Numbered from the stretch's first letter, positions 8,710 through 17,273 are shown. The stretch is DNA of 64,000 nucleotides from UMGS1958 sp045542415 (GCA_045542415.1 JAZQKZ010000001.1:1-64000), one strand, 5' to 3'. The notes: a model not told the origin generated them from the letters alone. Numbers and translations: made by a program.

Positions 8710-9711
8710 TTATGCACTCAAAAGCGGTTGATCAAAGGAGAACAATACCTCGTTTATTTTTAAGACATCATAGCATTTGTTTACGATGAAATACTCAATT
8801 ATGATATCCGATTTGAGACTGTGTGTAAGTGAAAAGCCTGCTTTGTTGAGTAAATCCTCTGTTTCGTCAAGCGATAATTCCAGTGCAATGGCAAAGGATA
8901 AAACGGTGTTTTTCTTTGGATGATAGTTTATATCATTTCTGATTTTCGAGAAAAGCTTTCTGTCAATGTTAGCTTTCTTATATACATCCGGGTCCTTTAA
9001 ATTACGCTCATCTATAAGCCTTAACAGCATCTCGGAAAATGTCTCGTCTGTATTCTCAAGCATGCTTTTAAGATTCTCAAGCTCATATTTTTCAGGTTGC
9101 GGAGCATTTATCCGGACACAGTCTTCAACGGCAGAAATGCTGAATGAAGCAGATGCATATGCCATTCTCCTGCTGTCGGGGACGATAAGCTTTTCATCAA
9201 TGTAGCTTTGAACATTGTTAAAAAGCTCGCTGCTTATTTCAAATGATGCCTTGTCATAGACCACAAGATATATATCCATGTCATTATCTTTGAGAAAATC
9301 CGCAACAGCACGTCTTGCTATCTCAAGAGCCTCCGTCTTGGGATAGCCGTAAATTCCTGAGGATATCAGCGGAAATGCAATAGATGACAGATTGTTCTTC
9401 TTTGCAAGCTGTAATGAGCTTTTGTAGCAATTATATAATTGCTGTGCCTGTTCGGGATTACCGGGCGAATATACAGGTCCGACTGTATGAATGATGTGTC
9501 CGGCATTCAGATTAAAGCCGGGAGTGATAACAGCATTTCCTGTATCACAAAAACCTATTTTACTGCATTCATTTTCAAGCGAAGAATATCCGGCAGCGGC
9601 GAAGATTGCACCGCAGACCCCTCCGCCCGGAAGCAGGCGGTTATTCGCCGCGTTGACTATTGCATCTGTATTCATTTTTGTTATATCGTTTCGTATAATC
9701 GTGAATGGCAT
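8710..9711 (-). CDS. Macro domain protein with C-terminal helical domain
   Basis: A 333-residue cytoplasmic protein. Residues 1-170 form a macro domain that binds ADP-ribose and in many members removes ADP-ribose or acetyl groups. Visible motifs are DAIVNAANNRLLPGGGVCGAIF (binding-loop asparagines and glycines), HTVGPVYSPG, and SSGIYGYPKTEA (phosphate loop). After a variable linker, residues about 215-325 form a second helical domain containing FSKIRNDINYHPKK and LSLDETEDLLNKAG, which resembles a helix-turn-helix-like unit attached to various Clostridia proteins. I do not recognise a named family for that part. The start is preceded by GGAGG and a strong promoter. Confidence 0.88.
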   Translation of the reverse strand: MPFTIIRNDITKMNTDAIVNAANNRLLPGGGVCGAIFAAAGYSSLENECSKIGFCDTGNAVITPGFNLNAGHIIHTVGPVYSPGNPEQAQQLYNCYKSSLQLAKKNNLSSIAFPLISSGIYGYPKTEALEIARRAVADFLKDNDMDIYLVVYDKASFEISSELFNNVQSYIDEKLIVPDSRRMAYASASFSISAVEDCVRINAPQPEKYELENLKSMLENTDETFSEMLLRLIDERNLKDPDVYKKANIDRKLFSKIRNDINYHPKKNTVLSFAIALELSLDETEDLLNKAGFSLTHSLKSDIIIEYFIVNKCYDVLKINEVLFSFDQPLLSA

Positions 9712-9739
9712 TTTCTGACCTCCGTATGTATTTTTCTAT

Positions 9740-9768
9740 ATTATAGCATTATTACAGTTGTTTTTCAA
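9740..9768 (-). promoter_or_regulatory. Sigma-A promoter of the macro-domain gene
   Basis: Minus strand TTGAAA (9768-9763), 17-base spacer ending in TGC (extended -10), TATAAT (9745-9740). Confidence 0.8.
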
Positions 9769-9778
9769 TATATTTCGG

Positions 9779-9807
9779 TTGAATTGACCAAAAAAGTGTG
9801 CTATAAT
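9779..9807 (+). promoter_or_regulatory. Sigma-A promoter of the glycosidase operon
   Basis: TTGAAT (9779-9784), 17-base spacer ending in GTGC (extended -10), TATAAT (9802-9807). The -35 ends of this and the divergent macro promoter are only 10 bases apart. Confidence 0.75.
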
Positions 9808-9867
9808 AAATAATAATAAATTGCAGTGTCCTATCGACTGCCGTAACTTAAAGGAGAGTCTTTTGAT

Positions 9868-10902
9868 ATGCTTAAAATAGTAAATTCAAACAGAGAAGAG
9901 ATATTTGGCGATGAACGTGAATTTGACAGTCCCCATGCACCTACGCTTGTGCAGCTTGAAAACGGGGATGTGATAGCCGCATGGTTCGGTGGAAGATTTG
10001 AAAAGGATCCCGATACTGCAATCTGGACAGCAAAAAGAAGTAACGGTGTGTGGGAGAAACCCCGTAAGACAGTGGATATAAGAAATGTCGCAGCATGGAA
10101 TCCGGTACTGTTTTTGCTCAATGACGGCAGCGTTGTGTTATATTATAAAATAGGCGAAACGATAAACACATGGCATACGGAATACATAATTTCAAATGAT
10201 AACGGAGAAACATGGAGCGAACCGAAAGAGCTTGTTGAGGGAGATGTCGGCGGCAGAGGTCCCGTCAAGAATAAGCCGATTTATTTATCGGATAACAAAA
10301 CTATAATAGCCCCTGCATCGCTTGAGGGTGATTGCTGGGATTCGTTTGCTGATATATCCGAGGATAACGGAAAAACATGGAAAATGAGTTCTTTTGTACC
10401 GGTAAGACGTATTAACCCAAACGAAAGACGTATCCGTGACAGGGTATATAATAAGCATTTCTGTTATGGAAAAGGTATAATCCAGCCGACAGTATGGGAG
10501 GATGACAAGGGTATTGTTCATATGCTCTTCAGAAGTACATCGTCAAGGATTTTTAAGAGTGAATCAAATGACACGGGCAGAACATGGAGTATGGCATATG
10601 ATACCGGACTTCCGAATAATAACAGCGGAATAGACGCTGTCAGACTTCCGGACGGAACAATTGTGTTAGCCTATAATCCGAGAGAAAATATTCCCGGAAT
10701 GACAAAGGGTGCAAGAACACCATTGATACTCTCGTATTCGGAGGATAACGGAGAAAGCTGGAAAGAGCTGTATGTACTGGAAAATACAGACGGTGCATTT
10801 GCATATCCGTCAATTATATGCAATGACGATGAAATAATGTTAACCTACAGCGAAAACAGAGAGAAAATAATTTACCGGAATTTAAAGTATGAAAAGGCTT
10901 GA
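9868..10902 (+). CDS. Sialidase-like (BNR/Asp-box) family protein
   Basis: A 344-residue six-bladed beta-propeller protein of the sialidase superfamily (BNR_2-type). Asp-box motifs S-x-D-x-G-x-T/S-W recur: SNDNGETWSEP, SEDNGKTWKMS, ESNDTGRTWS and SEDNGESWKEL. SPHAPTLVQLENGDVIAAWFG near the N-terminus carries a conserved block of this subgroup. There is no signal peptide, so it acts in the cytoplasm. Classical sialidase activity is not proven: members of this subgroup occur with glycoside hydrolases acting on plant or host glycans. It starts the two-gene operon and overlaps the GH106-like gene by 14 bases. AAGGAGAG precedes the start. Confidence 0.83.
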   Translation: MLKIVNSNREEIFGDEREFDSPHAPTLVQLENGDVIAAWFGGRFEKDPDTAIWTAKRSNGVWEKPRKTVDIRNVAAWNPVLFLLNDGSVVLYYKIGETINTWHTEYIISNDNGETWSEPKELVEGDVGGRGPVKNKPIYLSDNKTIIAPASLEGDCWDSFADISEDNGKTWKMSSFVPVRRINPNERRIRDRVYNKHFCYGKGIIQPTVWEDDKGIVHMLFRSTSSRIFKSESNDTGRTWSMAYDTGLPNNNSGIDAVRLPDGTIVLAYNPRENIPGMTKGARTPLILSYSEDNGESWKELYVLENTDGAFAYPSIICNDDEIMLTYSENREKIIYRNLKYEKA

Positions 10903-13900
10903 TTTAGAGAAAGAATTTAAAAATCCGTCTTCGCAGTATCGCTCACTGCCGTTCTGGGCGTGGAACGACAAAATGGAGATTGATGAAATAAAACGTCAGA
11001 TCCGTGAAATGAAGTCATGCGGCATGGGCGGTTTTTTCATGCACTCACGAGATGGACTGGAAACGGAATATCTGAGTGATGAATGGTTTGAATGTATAAA
11101 GGCGGCAGTAGATGAAGCAAAGGCAAATGATATGCAGGCGTGGCTTTATGATGAGGACAGATGGCCGTCGGGAAGTTGCGGCGGAAAGGTCAGTGCAGGT
11201 GCGAAAAAAGGCTGTAAGGGACTGACACTTGAGGTTTGTGACGAGGTTTGCGAGGAGGATAATATTCTTGCAGTGTATGCCGCAAAGATTGACGGTATGG
11301 AAATATATTCACTTAGGCGGATTGGGTTGGAAGACGGAGTAAATGAAAATGAGAGGCTTCTTGTTGCAAGGCTTGAGTTAAGTGAACCGTCGCAGTGGTT
11401 TAATAATTCATCACCACCGGACAATCTCAGCCGTGACGAGGTGAGTGAGTTTATTTCTCTCACTCATGAAAAATATAAGGCGTGTATAGGGGATGAGATG
11501 GGCAAGACCGTAAAAGGTATTTTTACTGATGAGCCCAGTCTTGCGGATCGGCATGCTTCGTTTAATCCGCAAAGAGGCTGGATTCCCTGGACTTACGGCT
11601 TTGAAGAGTATTACAGACAAAAGCGTAATGCCGATATATTTGATACGCTTCCGTATATTTATTTTAATCATGAGAATAGCAAGAAAGCACGCCACGATTA
11701 TTGGAATACGGTTAGTGAAATGTTTCTTGAAAGCTATTCCGAACAGATATCGGACTGGTGCAGAGAAAATAATATTGCATATACAGGTCATTTTCTTCAG
11801 GAGGACAGGCTTGGGCTGTGCTGTCGTGTAAGCGGAGGTATAATGCCGCATTATATGATGCAGGATGTTCCGGCTATTGATATGCTTACAGAGCGTACGG
11901 AGGAATATCTTACCGTCAGGCAGTGTGTCAGTGTGGCAAATCAACTCGGCAGGGAATCTGTTCTGTCTGAAATGTACGGATGTACAGGCTGGGACTTTAG
12001 CTTTGAGGGACAAAAGCATATAGGTGAATGGCAGTATGTGCTTGGTGTGAACCATCGCTGTCAGCACCTTGCACTGTATTCGTTAAGAGGCTGCAGAAAA
12101 CGTGATTATCCGCCGTCAATGAACTGTAATGTGTCATGGTGGAAGCATTATAAAGCAGTAGAGGATTATTTTGCAAGAATCGGGTACATGATAAGCTGCG
12201 GAAAGGCTGTATCTGATATATTGATTATACATCCTATGACAACGGTATGGAGTAATATGGGATGTAATCCCTATGGCAATCCGGTGCGTAAAAATGAGAG
12301 GGATATCCCGGCAATGGACGAGCTGGGATACAGGCTTAATGAGCTGATTAAAGAACTGACTCACAGACATTACAGCTGTGATTTGGGTGATGAGAGTATA
12401 ATTGCCGGGTATGGAAGCAGTGATTCACAGGGCTTTATAGTAGGAGAGTGCAGATACAAAGCGGTAATCATACCGTATTGCGAAACCTTGCTTAAATCCA
12501 CGCTTGAAATGCTTATTGAGTTTGCGAAATGCGGCGGCAGGGTAATTTCTCTGAAACCTCATGTGAGCCTATGCGAAGCACAGGATTCGGAGCTTGTCGA
12601 TAAGCTGAAAAGTCAGGCGGGATATGTTGAAGTGGATTTGCCGGAGAAAATATACGGTTTTCTTCCTGACCGGGAGTTTTCTTTTACTGACGGGGACGGA
12701 AACGAAATAAAAGATATACTTTATCAGCTAAGGAGAGAAAAGGACGGATATATACTGTATCTGGTAAATAATTCACGCGATAATTCGTATAAGGTAAATA
12801 TTTGCACAGCGATACAGGGGAATATATACAGAGCAAATCCGATGAACGGAGAAATATACGGATATGATGTATCAGATGGTTTTGTTGAATATATTCCGCA
12901 GTGCGGCAGCTTGCTGTTCTATATAACGGAAAAAGAGATACCGTGTGAAAGGGACAGGGGACATAATTGCGTTTCTATTAGGGAAAAGGCTTTGGAAATT
13001 CCGCTAAGGCTTGTCAGATACGAAAACAGCAGTCCCAATGTACTGACGCTTGATAAGTGCCGTTATATAATGGATGGGGTTGTATCAGAAGAAAAAGAGG
13101 TCTGGAAAGCACAGTGTGAAATCAGAGAAAAGCTTGGTATGCGGCAGATACATCGCAACGGACTTGAGCAGAGATACAGGTGGATTGGAGAAGAGCATGA
13201 GAATAACGGTAAGGAAGTGACGCTTGAATTTACTTTTGAGTCACTGTGTGAAATTAAGGGTGCAGAGCTTGTGATAGAACGCCCCGACTGCTTTGAAATC
13301 AAGCTTGACTCAACAGCAGTTGAAAATACGTCATGCGGATATTTCTTTGATAAGTCATTTGAATGTATAAAGCTTCCGGATATAACAAAGGGTGTTCATG
13401 TGCTGAGTCTCAAATGCAGCTACAGAAATGATTATGAGCTTGAAAACTGTTATATTAAGGGCGAGTTCGGTGTAAATACAGAAAGAAAGCTGACTGATAA
13501 GCCTGAAAGCATAGAATTGGGTGATATAGGAGAGCAGGGCTTTTTTCATTATGCAGGTGATATGAAATATTACTTTGAATGTGAAATAGACGATGCAGAC
13601 AAAGAAATATATCTTGATGTAAGAGACTTTGACGGAATATGTGCAGCGATATCGGTAAACGATGAAAAACAGGCAATCCCCTGGAGAGCGGCTGCGGTTC
13701 CTGAAATAGGTGCTCTGCTGAAAAGGGGTAAAAATGAAATAACCGTAACGGTATGTGCAGGCATGAGGAACATGCTCGGACCGCTTCATTTAAAGGAAAA
13801 GGAGCGGGTGACTAAGGATGTCCTGTTCTGCTCCGAGGGTGAAAAATATACAGATGAATATGTAACCGTAAAAACGGGGTTGAACAAAGTGAGGCTGTTT

Positions 13901-13903
13901 TAA
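10889..13903 (+). CDS. GH106-like glycoside hydrolase (alpha-L-rhamnosidase-related)
   Basis: A 1004-residue cytoplasmic protein whose N-terminal 450 residues match the GH106-like catalytic module. The opening has the typical pattern RSLPFWAWNDKMEIDEI, then GMGGFFMHSRDGLETEYLS and the acidic WLYDEDRWPSG. Later acidic sites such as GIFTDEPSLAD and SEMYGCTGWDF fit the (beta/alpha)8 active site. The C-terminal 500 residues look like beta-sandwich accessory domains, with a galactose-binding-like segment around residues 860-970. Known GH106 enzymes remove terminal rhamnose; related proteins have other uncharacterised activities. No transporter is linked. The stop codon lies in the loop of the terminator shared with the convergent CARF nuclease gene. 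Confidence 0.8.
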   Translation: MKRLDLEKEFKNPSSQYRSLPFWAWNDKMEIDEIKRQIREMKSCGMGGFFMHSRDGLETEYLSDEWFECIKAAVDEAKANDMQAWLYDEDRWPSGSCGGKVSAGAKKGCKGLTLEVCDEVCEEDNILAVYAAKIDGMEIYSLRRIGLEDGVNENERLLVARLELSEPSQWFNNSSPPDNLSRDEVSEFISLTHEKYKACIGDEMGKTVKGIFTDEPSLADRHASFNPQRGWIPWTYGFEEYYRQKRNADIFDTLPYIYFNHENSKKARHDYWNTVSEMFLESYSEQISDWCRENNIAYTGHFLQEDRLGLCCRVSGGIMPHYMMQDVPAIDMLTERTEEYLTVRQCVSVANQLGRESVLSEMYGCTGWDFSFEGQKHIGEWQYVLGVNHRCQHLALYSLRGCRKRDYPPSMNCNVSWWKHYKAVEDYFARIGYMISCGKAVSDILIIHPMTTVWSNMGCNPYGNPVRKNERDIPAMDELGYRLNELIKELTHRHYSCDLGDESIIAGYGSSDSQGFIVGECRYKAVIIPYCETLLKSTLEMLIEFAKCGGRVISLKPHVSLCEAQDSELVDKLKSQAGYVEVDLPEKIYGFLPDREFSFTDGDGNEIKDILYQLRREKDGYILYLVNNSRDNSYKVNICTAIQGNIYRANPMNGEIYGYDVSDGFVEYIPQCGSLLFYITEKEIPCERDRGHNCVSIREKALEIPLRLVRYENSSPNVLTLDKCRYIMDGVVSEEKEVWKAQCEIREKLGMRQIHRNGLEQRYRWIGEEHENNGKEVTLEFTFESLCEIKGAELVIERPDCFEIKLDSTAVENTSCGYFFDKSFECIKLPDITKGVHVLSLKCSYRNDYELENCYIKGEFGVNTERKLTDKPESIELGDIGEQGFFHYAGDMKYYFECEIDDADKEIYLDVRDFDGICAAISVNDEKQAIPWRAAAVPEIGALLKRGKNEITVTVCAGMRNMLGPLHLKEKERVTKDVLFCSEGEKYTDEYVTVKTGLNKVRLF

Positions 13904-13916
13904 GCCTCACTTTGTT
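13883..13916. terminator. Bidirectional terminator containing both stop codons
   Basis: A perfect 13-bp stem (AACAAAGTGAGGC, 13883-13895; GCCTCACTTTGTT, 13904-13916) with an 8-base loop. The glycosidase TAA (13901-13903) sits in the loop and the TGA of the opposite nuclease gene (13909-13907) in the 3' arm. It serves both convergent genes. Confidence 0.85.
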
Positions 13917-15115
13917 GTTGCAAAAATAAGCTCTTTGCTGAATCGTTCAGGTGATTTGTTATGTATATTTTCTATTATCGTAATTCCCATGTCTGCGGCA
14001 CGCTGCTTTAGATATAATTTCGTTTCCGAACTGCGTGAGTCTGTGGTGACAAGTATTTTCCTCGCATGAGGGCCGCCGAATTTATCGGCAATTGTGTGCA
14101 GCTCGTATAAAGCCTCCTTTTTGACCTCGCCGCTTTTGCAGGATATAAATACGGGAACATTGGCATGCATTGCAACTACATCAACCTCATTTACCGTATC
14201 CATAACAGACTCGGCTCCGTAATGAATTATACCGTCCCAATCAAGGCACAGACCGATTTCTGCATCATTAAAGAATTTTTTTCCTGATATTTCAAGGTTA
14301 CGGGCGGCTATGTAGGTATATAGCTCCAACAGATTTCCTGTTTTTGTAAGAACGGCACGAATCTGCGGATTTTTATAACGATACATAATCTTGTTTTTAT
14401 CGGCACTGAATCCACTGATATATCCGCCGTCACACAGCTGTGACATGATACGTCTGTCAAGCTCTGCCTTGCGGTTATGTGCTTTGAGCTTACCTTGCTC
14501 AACATACACCCAATCGGGACGGCTGTCGGAGTCAAGCTCGTCAAGAAGTGCAATAATTGCCATTTGACGGTTCCATAGCGTACAGTTTTTTGCATATATA
14601 CGCCACAGCCCCATTATATCTTTTTCAAATTCAGAGTCTATAGTCCATTGCCTGAAAGCCTTTGAATTATTAACCGCACCGCCGTAAAGCTGAATAAACT
14701 CATTTATATTCATATCGGTATCATGAACAGCAGTATCAGCATTGAAGCGGTATATATCAATAACAGAGTTGTCAGAGATATTATACCGGAACAGGGGTAT
14801 GTTTTTTGATACGGCAACAGCACCGACAGCGGCACTGATAAGCTCGTTTCCTCCGCCAAGCTCTATTGCACAGTCTCTGTTGGTGTCAATAATTTTATTG
14901 ATACAGCGGACAGTGCTTTCAAGGTCAAATGCGTTAACAGTAATATATTCAAGCTTCGGACGCAGGTCATGCTCTTTAAAGCAACGTTCAATTGCATTTC
15001 GTTGTTCAGAGGGTATATTAAATCCGATATAAATAATCTTTTCGGGTCTCAGAGCAAGACCGGACAGTACATTTTCAATCGGTTTGTCTGAAAAAATCTC
15101 TATAAGTGTATGCAT
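13907..15115 (-). CDS. CARF-domain nuclease of the Card1/Can2-like (DUF1887) family
   Basis: A 402-residue protein. Residues 1-145 look like a Rossmann-like CARF sensor with the glycine-rich ELGGGNELISAAVG (85-98), the position that binds cyclic oligoadenylate in CRISPR-linked relatives. Residues 250-400 form a PD-(D/E)xK nuclease: GNLLELYTYI with E264, NEVDVVA with D312, and FISCKSGE with K327 complete the catalytic set. Card1 and Can2 are activated by cA4 made by type III CRISPR complexes and cleave nucleic acid. No cas gene or CRISPR array occurs in this window, so the activator here is unknown. GGAG precedes the start and a clear promoter lies upstream. Confidence 0.85.
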   Translation of the reverse strand: MHTLIEIFSDKPIENVLSGLALRPEKIIYIGFNIPSEQRNAIERCFKEHDLRPKLEYITVNAFDLESTVRCINKIIDTNRDCAIELGGGNELISAAVGAVAVSKNIPLFRYNISDNSVIDIYRFNADTAVHDTDMNINEFIQLYGGAVNNSKAFRQWTIDSEFEKDIMGLWRIYAKNCTLWNRQMAIIALLDELDSDSRPDWVYVEQGKLKAHNRKAELDRRIMSQLCDGGYISGFSADKNKIMYRYKNPQIRAVLTKTGNLLELYTYIAARNLEISGKKFFNDAEIGLCLDWDGIIHYGAESVMDTVNEVDVVAMHANVPVFISCKSGEVKKEALYELHTIADKFGGPHARKILVTTDSRSSETKLYLKQRAADMGITIIENIHNKSPERFSKELIFATTK

Positions 15116-15150
15116 GATTCACTCCTCTTTTAAATAAAGCTGTTGATATA

Positions 15151-15179
15151 ATTGTATCATATACAAGGCTTTTTTTCAA
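15151..15179 (-). promoter_or_regulatory. Sigma-A promoter of the CARF nuclease gene
   Basis: Minus strand TTGAAA (15179-15174), 17-base spacer, TACAAT (15156-15151). Confidence 0.75.
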
Positions 15180-15218
15180 GACAGACGGTGTGGGAAATAA
15201 AAAAATTTCTGTAATTAC

Positions 15219-15247
15219 TTGCATTACTTGACAATTTAAGGTATAAT
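15219..15247 (+). promoter_or_regulatory. Sigma-A promoter of the dacF-like operon
   Basis: TTGCAT (15219-15224), 17-base spacer, TATAAT (15242-15247). A second frame shifted by 9 bases also fits: TTGACA 15228-15233 with TATAGT 15251-15256. Its start site would fall inside or beyond the ribosome site, so the first is preferred. Confidence 0.72.
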
Positions 15248-15272
15248 AATTATAGTGGGAGTTGATTGCTTG

Positions 15273-16400
15273 ATGAAAAAAACATTTGCGGCAATGATTG
15301 CAATTTCTACTTTAATGATAAGCAGTGCGGATGTGTATGCCATAGCAGACAGTGCGAGGGCGGCATGTGTTATTAATGCGGCGACGAGCGAAATTGTATT
15401 TGAAAAAAATGCAGACGAGCGTTTGCCAATGGCAAGCACTACAAAGATAATGACGGCATATACGGCACTCAAAAGCAGTACGGCTGATGAAGCAGTAAAA
15501 ATAAGTATAAACGCACAGAATCAGGAAGGATCATCGATGTATGCAAAGGCAGGAGATTCAGTTGCTATGCTTGATATGCTTTACGGTCTGATGCTTAATT
15601 CGGGAAATGATGCGGCTGTGGCAATTGCCGAGCATGTTTCGGGTGATATTGAAAGCTTTGCACAGCTGATGAACAAAAATGCGGCAGAGATGGGAGCGAT
15701 GAACACATCATTTCGTAATCCCAACGGACTGCATGATGAGTCTCATTTCACAACCGCAGCAGACCTTGCACTGATAACCTGTAAGGCGATGGAGCATGCG
15801 GAGTTTCGTGGAATTGTGAAAACACAAAGCTATAGTGCATCATCACTTATTGATCCGCAGAAAAAGTATGAGCTGTATAATCACAACAAGCTTTTAAAAA
15901 GCTATGACGGTGCGGTCGGAGTGAAGACCGGATATACCAAGGCGGCGGGAAGATGTCTGGTAAGTGCGGCAGAACGTGACGGAATGATGTTTATAGCAGT
16001 TACGCTCAATGACCCGGATGACTGGAACACGCATAAGGAGCTTCTTGATTCGGCATTTGCATCGCATTATCCTGTGACAGCGGTTAAAAGAGGCGAATGT
16101 ATAAAGAAGCTTGTAAGAGGCGGAAAGACATATACATTATCAGCACAGGAAAGTGTCACTGTACCGGTGAAAGAAAATGCCGCAACGCAAATCGGCATTG
16201 AGGTGCATATGGCATCAAATCTTGACGGTGCGATAAATAAAGGCGAAAGGGTTGGCTGTATTGATGTATTTGTTGACGGTATAAAGACAGATACTGTCGC
16301 GGTTACAGCTGATAATGACATAGCAGACACAACAGGGCATACTCTGCATGACAGCTTTTACATGAGCTGGAGAAATATATGGAGGATGCTTTTGATATAA
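15273..16400 (+). CDS. D-alanyl-D-alanine carboxypeptidase (peptidase S11, DacF-like)
   Basis: A 375-residue penicillin-binding protein that trims the terminal D-alanine from peptidoglycan stem peptides outside the membrane. A signal peptide ends near VYAIADS. The three active-site motifs are present: MASTTKIM (SxxK), NSGNDA (SxN) and VKTGYTK (KTG). A C-terminal beta-rich region from about residue 265 corresponds to the PBP5 C-terminal domain, and the amphipathic end SFYMSWRNIWRMLLI fits a membrane anchor. The start at 15273 has GGGAG upstream; the GTG at 15255 would place the ribosome site inside the gene. The pseudouridine synthase gene follows by 11 bases. Confidence 0.92.
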   Translation: MKKTFAAMIAISTLMISSADVYAIADSARAACVINAATSEIVFEKNADERLPMASTTKIMTAYTALKSSTADEAVKISINAQNQEGSSMYAKAGDSVAMLDMLYGLMLNSGNDAAVAIAEHVSGDIESFAQLMNKNAAEMGAMNTSFRNPNGLHDESHFTTAADLALITCKAMEHAEFRGIVKTQSYSASSLIDPQKKYELYNHNKLLKSYDGAVGVKTGYTKAAGRCLVSAAERDGMMFIAVTLNDPDDWNTHKELLDSAFASHYPVTAVKRGECIKKLVRGGKTYTLSAQESVTVPVKENAATQIGIEVHMASNLDGAINKGERVGCIDVFVDGIKTDTVAVTADNDIADTTGHTLHDSFYMSWRNIWRMLLI

Positions 16401-16411
16401 AGGAGGATACA

Positions 16412-17131
16412 ATGGGAGAAATAGTAAGATTACAGAAGTATATTGCAATGAGCGGAGCAGCGTCAAGACGTGCCGCAGAGGGTCTGATTGCAGAAGGTAG
16501 AGTAAAAGTAAACGGTGAAAAGGTTACAGAGCAGGGAATAAAGGTGGAAATCGGCTGTGACAAGGTTATGCTTGATAACAAGCCGCTTGAAATAAAGAAC
16601 AAGAATTATTATATTATGCTTAATAAGCCGGCAGGATATGTTTCGACGGTGAACGATCAGTTCGACCGACCGACTGTGGTTGATCTGGTAAAAAAGGATA
16701 TTGACACAAGAATTTTTCCGGTGGGCAGGCTTGACTATGAAACAGAGGGATTGCTCCTGATGACGAATGACGGGGATTTTACCTACAGAATAACACATCC
16801 CAAGCATCATGTGGAAAAAACATATATAGCAACGATTAAGGGCGGTATAAAAATTGCCGACCTGAACAGGCTCAGAAGAGGAATAAGAGTAGAGGACTAC
16901 ACGACATCACCGGCACAGGTAGAAATCCTTGATGCTGTTGACGGTCATACTTATATTAAGATTACAATTCATGAGGGAAAGAACCGTCAGGTAAGAAAGA
17001 TGTTTGATACGCTCGGATATACGGTTGTAGCATTGCAGAGAATAAGCATCGGTCAGGTAGAGCTGGGAAATCTGCCGTTGGGAAGATGGCGTCATCTGAC
17101 AAGTCATGAGATAAATTGTTTATTGGGATAA
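16412..17131 (+). CDS. rluB: rRNA pseudouridine synthase (RluB/RsuA family)
   Basis: A 239-residue enzyme that isomerises uridine in ribosomal RNA. Residues 1-60 form the S4 RNA-binding domain (RLQKYIAMSGAASRRAAEGL). The catalytic motif VGRLDYETEGLLLMTNDG contains the family aspartate, and EGKNRQVRKMFDTLGY is the conserved C-terminal block. Length and motifs fit RluB (23S) more than RsuA (16S), but the target nucleotide is inferred. The start at 16412 has AGGAGG 5 bases upstream; 16379 is an extension into the preceding gene. It ends at a terminator. Confidence 0.88.
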   Translation: MGEIVRLQKYIAMSGAASRRAAEGLIAEGRVKVNGEKVTEQGIKVEIGCDKVMLDNKPLEIKNKNYYIMLNKPAGYVSTVNDQFDRPTVVDLVKKDIDTRIFPVGRLDYETEGLLLMTNDGDFTYRITHPKHHVEKTYIATIKGGIKIADLNRLRRGIRVEDYTTSPAQVEILDAVDGHTYIKITIHEGKNRQVRKMFDTLGYTVVALQRISIGQVELGNLPLGRWRHLTSHEINCLLG

Positions 17132-17139
17132 CGAAAAAT

Positions 17140-17172
17140 GGGATGTTTACTGATGTGAACATCCCGTTTTGT
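17140..17172 (+). terminator. Terminator of the dacF-rluB operon
   Basis: GGGATGTT (17140-17147) and AACATCCC (17158-17165) pair perfectly around a 10-base loop, followed by GTTTTGTT. Confidence 0.82.
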
Positions 17173-17210
17173 TGTGGTGAATTATGGTTTATGTGGCGTG
17201 ATTTAAAAAT

Positions 17211-17240
17211 GTCGGGGCGATTCATGAATCGCCTCTACAA
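17211..17240. repeat. Palindromic intergenic element, possible dispersed-repeat remnant
   Basis: An 18-bp perfect palindrome (17216-17233, GGCGATTCATGAATCGCC) with partly complementary flanks (GTCGGG before, TCTACAA after). The GGGGCGATTCATGAATCGCC core resembles short palindromic repeats dispersed in intergenic DNA of many bacteria. Only one copy is present in this window. Confidence 0.5.
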
Positions 17241-17273
17241 TGATCATCCGACAAGACGTCAAAGTACAACAAA

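Noticed and set aside
11411..12067. 218-residue open frame antisense to the GH106-like gene
   Set aside because: No ribosome site, low-complexity composition, and the opposite strand encodes a clear enzyme.
15228..15256. Alternative TTGACA-17-TATAGT promoter of the dacF-like gene
   Set aside because: Its start site would fall inside or past the ribosome site; the overlapping TTGCAT-17-TATAAT fits better.
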